A stretch of DNA of 6,239 nt from CAZAGT01 sp964484515. GTDB lineage: Bacteria > Desulfobacterota > DSM-4660 > Desulfatiglandales > HGW-15. Positions 1 to 5,332 of the stretch are shown piece by piece; the first letter of the stretch is position 1, and each line of letters opens with the position of its first letter. The translations under genes and the position numbers were made by a program. The notes beneath the pieces are model-generated. The model did no database searches. It had not been told where the DNA came from and saw only the letters and a program-made list of their open reading frames with translations. The stretch spans positions 1 through 6,239 of the forward strand of contig CAZAGT010000305.1 of NCBI GenBank assembly GCA_964484515.1, given 5' to 3'.

Positions 1-599
1 GGGTTGGATAGGATGGCATCGAATGTCAGGTCTCGCCCTTTAAGGGGCTCCCAAAGATCCCCCTGTCTGAAAATAATCCGATCGGCCACTCCATGATCAG
101 ATGCATTGAGACGGGCGAATTCCAAGGCTTCCTGAGAGATATCGGTAGCCCAAACGGTAGCATTCACAAGCTCTTTGGCGAGACAAACGGCCAGGGCGCC
201 GCAGCCGGTACCCAGATCGAGAATGACGGGGAAGCCGCAGCCGGGAAGACGGCCGTCCTGATGGAATCGCAGCACCTGCTCGACGAGTAATTCACTTTCA
301 GCTCGGGGTACCAGGACACCCGCTCCTACCCTGAACGCGAGCGACCAAAACTCCTGCAGCCCGACGATATATTCAACCGGTTCCCGGTTGACGCGCCGCC
401 TGATAAGGCTGCGGTATTCATTGATCTCTCTTTCCTGAAGAGGCTGATCGAAATCAAGGTAAAGCTGAACACGATCCTTTCCAAGTTGATGGGCCAGCAG
501 GATTTCGGCGCTCAGCCGCGGGCTTTCAATCCCCTTGGCCTTTAGGTAATCTGTGGTGACCCTCAAGAGGTCCTTGATGATCCACGTCTTGGGAGCCAT
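1..599 (-). CDS. prmC: Release factor glutamine methyltransferase PrmC/HemK, N-terminal part (cut by window edge)
   Basis: PrmC is a cytoplasmic SAM-dependent methyltransferase that N5-methylates the glutamine of the GGQ motif in release factors RF1 and RF2, which improves peptide release. I translated 199 complete codons by hand from the ATG at 599..597. Residues 1-95 match the helical substrate-binding domain, with IESPRLSAEILLAHQLG near residue 24 and VPRAESELLVE near 98. The Rossmann methyltransferase domain follows, with SAM motif I DLGTGCGA at 128-135 and an acidic residue after strand 2 (ATDIS, D153). The reading frame runs into the left edge exactly at the catalytic NPPY motif: only Asn and the first two bases of the Pro codon are visible, so roughly 75-90 C-terminal residues are missing. 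The start lies 7 bases after the prfA stop. An AAGGGG inside the last prfA codons (618..613) is the only Shine-Dalgarno candidate, at a long 13-base spacing, so translation may be coupled to prfA. Confidence 0.95.
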   Translation of the reverse strand, partial: MAPKTWIIKDLLRVTTDYLKAKGIESPRLSAEILLAHQLGKDRVQLYLDFDQPLQEREINEYRSLIRRRVNREPVEYIVGLQEFWSLAFRVGAGVLVPRAESELLVEQVLRFHQDGRLPGCGFPVILDLGTGCGALAVCLAKELVNATVWATDISQEALEFARLNASDHGVADRIIFRQGDLWEPLKGRDLTFDAILSN

Positions 600-606
600 G
601 GCCCCG

Positions 607-1668
607 TTAAGTCCCCTTGAGCTCCTCGGCCTGGAAATGGGTTAAGAGAGGATCGAGGATCAGATCGAGCTGGCCGGCAAGTACGCTATCCAGCTTGTAG
701 AGGGTCAGCCCGATGCGATGATCGGATACCCTCCCTTGCGGAAAATTATACGTCCTGATCTTTTCACTCCGATCTCCTGAACCGACCATACTTCGGCGCG
801 CCTGCGAGATCATTGACTGCTGTTCCGCCCGCTGCGCGTCCAACAACCTGGAGCGAAGGACCTTCATGGCCTTAGCCTTGTTCTTGTGTTGCGATTTCTC
901 GTCCTGGCACGTCACGACAAGGCCAGTGGGTAGGTGGGTAATACGGACTGCCGAATCGGTCACGTTGACGTGCTGACCGCCGTGGCCGGAGGAGCGGTAG
1001 ACATCGATTCGCAAATCATCAGGTTGGATTTCGACGTCTACGTCCTCGGCTTCCGGAAGCACGGCCACCGTCACCGCCGAGGTGTGGATGCGCCCCTGGG
1101 TCTCCGTCTCAGGAACCCGCTGCACACGATGGATGCCGCTATCGTGTTTGAGCCTGCTGTAGACGTCCTGACCCTCTATCAGTACGATGATCTCTTTAAA
1201 ACCCCCGATCCCTGTACTACTGTGACTGAGGATTTCAGTCTTCCAACCCTTTTCTTCCGCGTATCGACCGTACATCTTGAAAAGGTCGGCGGCAAAAAGA
1301 GCGGCCTCGTCTCCGCCGGTGCCTGCCCTGATCTCCAGAATAATATTCTTTTCATCATAAGGGTCCTTCGGCACAAGGAGTCGCTTCAGCTCTTGTTCCA
1401 GTTCTCCAATCTCCGATTGGAGGGTCTCGATCTCCTCCTTGGCAAGTGCTCTCATCTCCGCGTCGGGATCATTCAACAAAGGGCGGTTCTTATCGATCTC
1501 GTCCTTCACAGATTGGTAACGCCGGTACGTGTTGATAATCGGCGCGAGCCGTCCGTGCTCCTTGAGATGTGTCTGATAGCGCTTCTGGTCACGGATGATC
1601 TCCGGCTGGCTGAGTGCGGTCTCCAACTCCTCAAAACGGGTCTCAATCTCCTTGAGCTTAGCAAACAT
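607..1668 (-). CDS. prfA: Peptide chain release factor 1 (RF1)
   Basis: RF1 recognises UAA and UAG in the ribosomal A site and triggers hydrolysis of peptidyl-tRNA. The 353-residue protein has the usual family length (about 360). A coiled N-terminal domain covers roughly 1-100, with the family block EIRAGTGGDEAALFAADLF at 112-130. The codon-recognition loop reads RVPETETQGRIHTSA, with the PxT tripeptide at 186-188 (P-E-T). This marks RF1; RF2 has SPF here. The catalytic GGQ is at 230-232 in RSSGHGGQHVN. The C-terminal part RTYNFPQGRVSDHRIG is also standard. The ATG at 1668..1666 is preceded by GAGAGG at 1681..1676 with 7-base spacing. It lies 161 bases downstream of rpmE and 7 bases upstream of prmC, whose product modifies Q232. 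No frameshift or RF2-type programmed site is seen; the gene appears intact. Confidence 0.98.
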   Translation of the reverse strand: MFAKLKEIETRFEELETALSQPEIIRDQKRYQTHLKEHGRLAPIINTYRRYQSVKDEIDKNRPLLNDPDAEMRALAKEEIETLQSEIGELEQELKRLLVPKDPYDEKNIILEIRAGTGGDEAALFAADLFKMYGRYAEEKGWKTEILSHSSTGIGGFKEIIVLIEGQDVYSRLKHDSGIHRVQRVPETETQGRIHTSAVTVAVLPEAEDVDVEIQPDDLRIDVYRSSGHGGQHVNVTDSAVRITHLPTGLVVTCQDEKSQHKNKAKAMKVLRSRLLDAQRAEQQSMISQARRSMVGSGDRSEKIRTYNFPQGRVSDHRIGLTLYKLDSVLAGQLDLILDPLLTHFQAEELKGT

Positions 1669-1708
1669 GGTGCGGCCTCTCGTAAACGACGGCTACAAAG
1701 CAAAGAAT

Positions 1709-1750
1709 CCACGCCCAACGGACGTGGTTGTCTAGTCCGAAATAGACAAC
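1709..1750 (-). other. Two adjoining hairpins in the rpmE-prfA gap
   Basis: The 161-base gap between rpmE and prfA holds a perfect 8-bp inverted repeat, GTTGTCTA (1727-1734) and TAGACAAC (1743-1750), around an 8-base loop. It directly abuts a second hairpin, CCACG (1709-1713) with CGTGG (1723-1727). The second stem can be extended by two C-G pairs beyond one mismatch to a three-base loop. On the transcribed (minus) strand neither stem is followed by a T run, so this is not a classic intrinsic terminator. It could be an RNA processing or stability element, an attenuator-like leader for prfA, or a protein-binding palindrome. The rest of the gap shows no recognisable promoter. Confidence 0.5.
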
Positions 1751-1829
1751 GCCTGGGTGGTTTTCAGCGGCGAGCCGTGGCCTTCAGGCAGGCAAGTCGG
1801 TGGGAGAGGAGAGTTGCGCAGGGCTCGAC

Positions 1830-2099
1830 TCAGCCTTGCGGCGCCGAATTCTGATCCTCACGCGGCCCTGCTTTTGCGGTGCCGGACCCTTTGTTCGATT
1901 CGAATCGGGCGTACTTATGTCTGAACCGTTCCACCCTTCCGGCTGAGTCGACCAACTTCTGCTTACCGGTAAAAAAGGGATGGCACTTTGAGTAGATCTC
2001 TACTTTGATCTCCTTAAGCGTCGAGCCCGTCTCGAATTCGTTCCCGCACGCGCAGTGGACAATTGCCTTATGGTATTCCGGGTGAATATCTTTCTTCAT
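1830..2099 (-). CDS. rpmE: 50S ribosomal protein L31, zinc-type with one cysteine replaced
   Basis: L31 is a small protein of the large ribosomal subunit near the central protuberance that helps bridge the subunits. The N-terminus MKKDIHPEYHKAIVHCACGNEF and the block KCHPFFTGKQKLVDSAGRVERF are diagnostic. Zinc-binding L31 usually carries four cysteines as CxC plus CxxC. Here C16, C18 and C39 are present, but the first position of the second pair is Tyr36 (codon TAC at 1994..1992). At 89 residues it is longer than typical L31 (about 65-75), because of a tail of about 25 residues rich in Gly, Ser, Lys, Ala and Pro after KYARF. The ATG at 2099..2097 has AAGGGA (2114..2109) 9 bases upstream, directly after the rho stop. 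The rho-rpmE gap is only 16 bases, so the two are almost surely co-transcribed. Confidence 0.96.
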   Translation of the reverse strand: MKKDIHPEYHKAIVHCACGNEFETGSTLKEIKVEIYSKCHPFFTGKQKLVDSAGRVERFRHKYARFESNKGSGTAKAGPREDQNSAPQG

Positions 2100-2115
2100 C
2101 TGCCAGCTTCCCTTC

Positions 2116-3363
2116 TCAATCGCTCATTGAAGCCAAGAATTCGGTATTATCCTTCGTCCCCCTGATCTTGTCCAGCAGAAACTCCATGCTATCCACCGGA
2201 GTTAAGGGGGCCAGAAGTTTTCGAAGGATCCAAATCCGATTCAGATCGCCTTCCTCTACCAGCAGTTCTTCCTTTCGAGTGCCGGAGCGATTGATGTCTA
2301 TGGATGGGAACACACGTCTGTCGCTCAGTTTGCGATCCAAGTGGATCTCCATGTTCCCGGTACCCTTAAATTCCTCAAAAATAACTTCATCCATTCGGCT
2401 GCCCGTATCGATCAAGGCGGTGGCAATGATCGTTAAACTGCCGCCCTCCTCGACGTTGCGGGCGGCGCCAAAGAAGCGTTTCGGTTTGTGAAGGGCGTTT
2501 GAGTCGAGCCCGCCCGAGAGGATCTTCCCGCTAGGAGGCACAACCGCGTTGTAAGCGCGAGCCAGCCGGGTGATGCTGTCGAGGAGAATGAAGACGTCCC
2601 GTTGGTGCTCTACCAGGCGTTTGGCCTTTTCGATGACCATTTCCGCGACTTGGACGTGTCTTTGGGGCTGCTCGTCAAAGGTGGAGCTGATGACCTCCGC
2701 ATCGACGTTGCGTTGCATGTCGGTCACTTCCTCAGGTCTCTCATCGATGAGGAGCACGATTTTGTGGATCTCCTTGTTATTAGCGGAGACGCTATTGGCA
2801 ATATTCTGGAGGAGCATCGTCTTCCCCGTCCTTGGCGAAGCGACGATCAGGCCGCGCTGTCCCTTACCGATCGGTGTCAGGAGATCCATGATGCGAGCCG
2901 AGTAGTTCTCCGGATCGGTCTCAAGGGCCATCCGTTGCTCGGGGTACAGGGGAGTCAGATTGTCAAAGAGGATCTTTTCGCGAGCGATGTCGGGATCTTC
3001 ATGATTGACCTGCTCCACTTTTAAGAGGGCAAAATACCGTTCCGAATCTTTGGGAGGTCTAATCTGGCCGGAGACCGTATCTCCTGTTCGGAGGTTAAAC
3101 CGTCTGATCTGGGAAGGCGAAATATAGATATCGTCAGGACCCGGGAGGTAGTTCGAATCCGGTGCCCTCAGGAAGCCAAACCCGTCCGGCAGGATTTCCA
3201 GAACGCCTTCACCGTAAATCTGACCGTTCTTATCCGAGGTAGCCTGCAAGAGGGCGAAGATCAGCTCCTGTTTTGGCATGCCTGTGGCTCCCTCGATTTC
3301 AGAGCTCTTCGCCAGTTTGGTCAATTCGTTGATGTGCAATTTCTTTAGTTCAACTAGATTCAT
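2116..3363 (-). CDS. rho: Transcription termination factor Rho
   Basis: Rho is a hexameric RNA-dependent ATPase/helicase that loads on C-rich unstructured RNA and releases RNA polymerase. The 415 residues match the usual size (E. coli 419), without the large N-terminal insertion seen in some phyla. Residues 1-45 form the helical Rho N domain. The RNA-binding OB fold spans about 48-118, with GFGFLRAPDSNYLPGPDDIY at 61-80 as the primary RNA site. The ATPase domain carries Walker A ASPRTGKT at 175-182 (K181), the catalytic-glutamate region LLIDERPEEVTDM from 204, Walker B VFILLDSITRLARAYN from 257 (D262), the Q/R-loop region LSGGLDSNALHKPKRFFGAARN from 282, and the arginine-finger region SGTRKEEL around R363. 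The ATG at 3363..3361 has GGAG at 3375..3372 with 8-base spacing. It is the first gene after a consensus promoter and a leader of about 226 bases, which suggests autogenous control as known for E. coli rho. Confidence 0.98.
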   Translation of the reverse strand: MNLVELKKLHINELTKLAKSSEIEGATGMPKQELIFALLQATSDKNGQIYGEGVLEILPDGFGFLRAPDSNYLPGPDDIYISPSQIRRFNLRTGDTVSGQIRPPKDSERYFALLKVEQVNHEDPDIAREKILFDNLTPLYPEQRMALETDPENYSARIMDLLTPIGKGQRGLIVASPRTGKTMLLQNIANSVSANNKEIHKIVLLIDERPEEVTDMQRNVDAEVISSTFDEQPQRHVQVAEMVIEKAKRLVEHQRDVFILLDSITRLARAYNAVVPPSGKILSGGLDSNALHKPKRFFGAARNVEEGGSLTIIATALIDTGSRMDEVIFEEFKGTGNMEIHLDRKLSDRRVFPSIDINRSGTRKEELLVEEGDLNRIWILRKLLAPLTPVDSMEFLLDKIRGTKDNTEFLASMSD

Positions 3364-3418
3364 GGTGTTGTCTCCGATATTGGCAACATAGTGAGGGGAT
3401 GGAACTCTCCGGCGTCAT
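3350..3418 (-). CDS. Possible 22-codon leader ORF overlapping the rho start
   Basis: A small ORF starts at ATG 3418..3416, begins MTPESSIPSLCC, and stops at TGA 3352..3350, 14 bases inside the overlap with rho and in a different frame. A good Shine-Dalgarno, GAAGGG (3433..3428), sits 9 bases upstream of the ATG. Its GGG lies in the 3' arm of a small hairpin and its GAA in that hairpin's loop. A ribosome finishing this ORF would terminate 11-13 bases past the rho ATG, an arrangement compatible with translational coupling. I recognise no homologue; E. coli has an unrelated 33-codon rhoL leader ORF in a comparable place. The ORF is short enough to occur by chance, so this is a suggestion based on position and ribosome binding site only. 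Confidence 0.3.
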   Translation of the reverse strand: MTPESSIPSLCCQYRRQHHESS

Positions 3419-3426
3419 TAAATCGC

Positions 3427-3438
3427 GCCCTTCGGGGC
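3427..3438 (-). promoter_or_regulatory. Small hairpin covering the ribosome site of the leader ORF
   Basis: On the minus strand GCCC (3438..3435), loop CGAA and GGGC (3430..3427) form a perfect 4-bp stem with a tetraloop. It includes most of the GAAGGG ribosome site of the 22-codon ORF ahead of rho. It is not followed by a T run, so it is unlikely to be a terminator. The plus strand reads as a cUUCGg tetraloop hairpin, but I see no plus-strand transcript here. The stem is short and its effect is uncertain. Confidence 0.3.
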
Positions 3439-3454
3439 AAACCACGTAATTATT

Positions 3455-3535
3455 CTAGCATGCTAAGGGGACTACCGGATCGATTGCATTTAGTTGATTG
3501 AGTCGAAGATAAGTTGCAGATACCCGTGAAGTCAT
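3455..3535 (-). CDS. Weak candidate 26-codon ORF in the rho leader
   Basis: This ORF starts at ATG 3535..3533, about 54 bases after the predicted transcript start. It encodes 26 residues beginning MTSRVSATYLRLNQLNAI and ends at a TAG that falls in the TAGCATGCTA palindrome. The only ribosome-site candidate is GAGG, 13 bases upstream, which is a poor spacing. The ORF coincides with the C-rich, G-poor stretch of the leader, so its open frame may simply follow from that composition. It is listed because translation here would mask a Rho-loading region; evidence that it is real is slight. Confidence 0.15.
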   Translation of the reverse strand: MTSRVSATYLRLNQLNAIDPVVPLAC

Positions 3536-3595
3536 CGGTGAAGTCCGGCCTCAGCCGAATTCTCTGGAGGCAGGTAAGTGTACTAATATCTCATA

Positions 3596-3623
3596 ATTAT
3601 AATCGAAATTCCTCACTTGTCAA
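3596..3623 (-). promoter_or_regulatory. Consensus sigma-70 promoter of rho (operon promoter)
   Basis: Reading the minus strand, TTGACA at 3623..3618 is followed after 16 bases by TATAAT at 3601..3596. Both hexamers are perfect matches to the housekeeping consensus, and the spacer is one base shorter than the 17-bp optimum. The predicted start is the A at about 3589, after a 6-base discriminator. The promoter begins 14 bases after the rluD stop codon, in the only AT-rich stretch of the neighbourhood, and no terminator separates it from rluD. It would serve rho and probably rpmE, prfA and prmC. Confidence 0.8.
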
Positions 3624-3637
3624 GTCCTTTCTCCTCA

Positions 3638-4618
3638 TCATGACTCTAACCTTTTCGATTTTAATACTCCCAGAAGCCGCTCCATGTCGGGAGGCGGTGG
3701 GACCTTAAACTCACGGAAACGTCCCGAATCGGGATGTACAAAACCGAGGACCGCCGCATGCAACATTTGTCTAGCGTGGTCGATGGTCAGCTCGCCTTTC
3801 AGGGGATCGGTTCGCCGCCACCAGCGTCGCCCGGGGCCGTAAACCGGGTCCCCCACGATCGGGTGACCGAGATGGGCGAGGTGGACCCTAATCTGATGGG
3901 TTCGGCCGGTCTTGGGTGTTGCAGCCACGAAACTGAAATTGGGACCAAAGACCCGGAGTCTCTGCCAGAGCGTCTTAGCGTGCTTCCCGCCACTCGCTGC
4001 AACGGCCATCTGCTTGCGCTTGATCGGATGCCGGGCTATGGGTAGATCGATTTCGCCCTCCTCACGCGGGATCCTCCCGTGGACGATGGCCAAATAGGTT
4101 TTTCTGACACTGCCTGTCTTGAATTGCTGCGCCAGATGAGCGTGGATCCTGTCGTGTTTCGCAACAACCATGAGCCCGGACGTGTCTTTGTCGAGACGAT
4201 GGACAATGCCGGGCCTCAGCACCCCGCCAATCCCGGACAGATCACGGCAATGGTCGAGGAGACCCTGAACCAAGGTCCCGGTGGAGTGCCCCGGTGCGGG
4301 GTGGACGACCAAACCCGCCGGCTTATTCACTACGATCAGCGCGGCATCTTCATGGATAACCTGGAAGTCTATCGGCTCCGGTTCGAGGTTAAGGGGTTGC
4401 GGCGGAGGGATCGAAATAGTGACTATATTCCCTGCCCGCAAGCGCTGGCTTGCCTTGGGCAGACGCCCATTAACCCTCACAAATCCTTCTCGAATCAATT
4501 CCTGACTTCGTGAGCGCGTAAGGTCTTGAAGCCGGGACGCGAGAAAGACATCAAGACGCGTATCAGCGCCATTCGGTTCTATGTGAAACGAGAAAGCCTT
4601 CTCCAGTTCTTGCTCCAC
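3638..4618 (-). CDS. rluD: Ribosomal large subunit pseudouridine synthase, RluD/RluA family
   Basis: This enzyme isomerises specific uridines of 23S rRNA to pseudouridine; E. coli RluD acts on helix 69 of the decoding-bridge region. The 326 residues equal the RluD length. Residues about 18-65 form an S4 RNA-binding domain (TRLDVFLASRL, then ELIREGFVRVNGRLPKAS). The catalytic domain has VNKPAGLVVHPAPGHSTGTL near 97, then RPGIVHRLDKDTSGLMVVAK with the catalytic Asp143 in the HRLD motif, and KTGRTHQIRVHLAHLGHPIVGDPVYG in the C-terminal half. The start is GTG (4618..4616). No in-frame ATG exists before the S4 homology, and an in-frame TAG lies a few codons upstream. The Shine-Dalgarno is weak (AAGG, 16 bases away). 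RluD rather than RluC or RluA is inferred from length and the S4 domain; the exact rRNA target cannot be read here. Confidence 0.93.
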   Translation of the reverse strand: MEQELEKAFSFHIEPNGADTRLDVFLASRLQDLTRSRSQELIREGFVRVNGRLPKASQRLRAGNIVTISIPPPQPLNLEPEPIDFQVIHEDAALIVVNKPAGLVVHPAPGHSTGTLVQGLLDHCRDLSGIGGVLRPGIVHRLDKDTSGLMVVAKHDRIHAHLAQQFKTGSVRKTYLAIVHGRIPREEGEIDLPIARHPIKRKQMAVAASGGKHAKTLWQRLRVFGPNFSFVAATPKTGRTHQIRVHLAHLGHPIVGDPVYGPGRRWWRRTDPLKGELTIDHARQMLHAAVLGFVHPDSGRFREFKVPPPPDMERLLGVLKSKRLES

Positions 4619-4794
4619 GAAAACGAACCACCAACCTTGATTCTAGTTATGCACGGATGGAGGGAGGCATGAAAATGCGAGCCGAGGGCAGACTTGAGGG
4701 TCGTCCGAATCCATACCGGTAGTCACCGACCCCGGGGCCCGCCCCTATCAGGGTTCATTCGGCGTGATGGGCAGCTATCGAAACTCCATAACTG
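4619..4794 (-). other. carD-rluD gap with GC-rich inverted repeats
   Basis: This 176-base gap shows no convincing gene or promoter. It contains a compact block of inverted repeats: CGGT (4717-4720) with ACCG (4725-4728) around a 4-base loop, then the palindrome CCCCGGGG (4730-4737), whose GGGG can instead pair with CCCC at 4742-4745. None is followed by a T run on the minus strand, so a standard intrinsic terminator after carD is not seen. A TAGAAT at about 4641-4646 resembles a -10 box but has no matching -35. The block could be a 3' end or stability structure of the carD mRNA. Confidence 0.35.
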
Positions 4795-5274
4795 TCATGA
4801 AAAGATCTGGTCCAAGTCTTTTTCGATCTGTTCCTCCTCCACGCGCTTTGCGAGGGATATCTCCTTGACCAACAGATTCCTGGCCGTATCCAACATCTTT
4901 CTTTCACCGAAGGAGAGTTCCTTCTCTACTTTCAACATCAGGAGGTCACGATAGACCTCGGCGACCTCGTAAACGGAGCCTGTCTTGATCTTCTCCATAT
5001 ACTCCCGATATCTCCGGTTCCAGGTTTGGTTGTCAATAATGACATCCCTCTTCCTGAGAATGGAATAAAGCTTAGGGATTTCACTTTGTCCGATGATTTC
5101 CCGCAAACCGACGTTGTCCACGTTCTGCGTAGGGATCATAATGATCATATCGTTTTCCAGGATACGCATGACGTAAAAGGCCTGCCGAGCCCCAGAGATC
5201 TCCTGAGTCTCGATCCTTTCGATGATCCCCACGCCATGGGCTGGATAAACCGCTAAATCGCCTTCCTTAAACAT
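4795..5274 (-). CDS. carD: CarD/CdnL-type RNA polymerase-binding transcription regulator
   Basis: CarD/CdnL proteins bind the RNA polymerase beta subunit and stabilise the open complex at the upstream edge of the -10 region, tuning rRNA and growth-related promoters. I place the start at ATG 5274..5272, giving 159 residues beginning MFKEGDLAVYPAHGVGIIE, the canonical family N-terminus. A longer frame back to 5379 would overlap the end of hppA and adds no homology. GGGGG at 5285..5281 serves as ribosome site. The polymerase-interacting Tudor-like domain covers about 1-60. The helical DNA-binding domain follows, with Trp85 in the same position as the Trp that wedges into the minor groove in Mycobacterium tuberculosis CarD. 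It continues through YREYMEKIKTGSVYEVAEVYRDL to a Glu-rich tail. The gap to hppA is 58 bases, with no terminator or clear promoter, so co-transcription with hppA is possible. The symbol carD versus cdnL is a naming choice. Confidence 0.93.
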   Translation of the reverse strand: MFKEGDLAVYPAHGVGIIERIETQEISGARQAFYVMRILENDMIIMIPTQNVDNVGLREIIGQSEIPKLYSILRKRDVIIDNQTWNRRYREYMEKIKTGSVYEVAEVYRDLLMLKVEKELSFGERKMLDTARNLLVKEISLAKRVEEEQIEKDLDQIFS

Positions 5275-5280
5275 GTACAA

Positions 5281-5285
5281 CCCCC
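5281..5285 (-). promoter_or_regulatory. Ribosome binding site deciding the carD start
   Basis: GGGGG on the minus strand lies 6 bases before the ATG at 5274..5272. It supports the short, family-like CarD start over the longer frame that opens inside hppA. It is G-only rather than the usual AGGAGG, so its strength is uncertain. Confidence 0.5.
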
Positions 5286-5332
5286 AATCATGTGGTCTGT
5301 TTCTTCGGTTGCCTGCCCGGACATGCCCCCTC

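Larger units (their letters stand above)
3364..3589 (-). other. Long 5' untranslated leader of rho, possible Rho-sensitive region
   Basis: The predicted transcript start (A at about 3589) lies about 226 bases before the rho ATG. On the transcribed strand the segment 3522..3482 is rich in C and A/T and has only three G in 41 bases, resembling the C-over-G bubbles of Rho-loading (rut) sites. Other structure includes a 5-bp stem GCCTC (3571..3567) with GAGGC (3552..3548), the 10-base perfect palindrome TAGCATGCTA (3456-3465), and a small GCCC/GGGC hairpin just upstream of the 22-codon ORF. No intrinsic terminator is seen. Autoregulation of rho through premature Rho-dependent termination in its leader is established in E. 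coli; applying it here is inference. Confidence 0.45.

Noticed and set aside
934..1854. 306-codon open frame on the plus strand opposite prfA
   Set aside because: It is antisense to a confidently identified RF1 gene, extends into rpmE, and its translation shows no recognisable domain. Long antisense frames are expected opposite GC-rich coding sequence.
2063..3024. Several plus-strand open frames of 110-142 codons opposite rho
   Set aside because: They are shadows of the rho coding strand, mutually overlapping and without recognisable motifs.
3456..3465. TAGCATGCTA palindrome as an operator
   Set aside because: It is a single short 10-base palindrome about 130 bases after the promoter with no second copy in the window; noted only as part of the leader.
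3598..3603. TATAAT on the plus strand, suggesting a divergent promoter
   Set aside because: It arises from the near-palindromic ATAATTAT of the minus-strand -10 region, and no -35 match lies at the right distance on the plus strand. All downstream plus-strand frames are shadows.
3734..4513. Plus-strand open frames opposite rluD
   Set aside because: They are shadow frames; the minus strand carries a complete RluD with all motifs.
4641..4646. TAGAAT as a -10 box for rluD
   Set aside because: No -35-like hexamer exists 16-18 bases upstream on the minus strand.
4643..4714. 23-codon ORF in the carD-rluD gap (ATG at 4714)
   Set aside because: It has no ribosome binding site or recognisable sequence; chance occurrence is likely.
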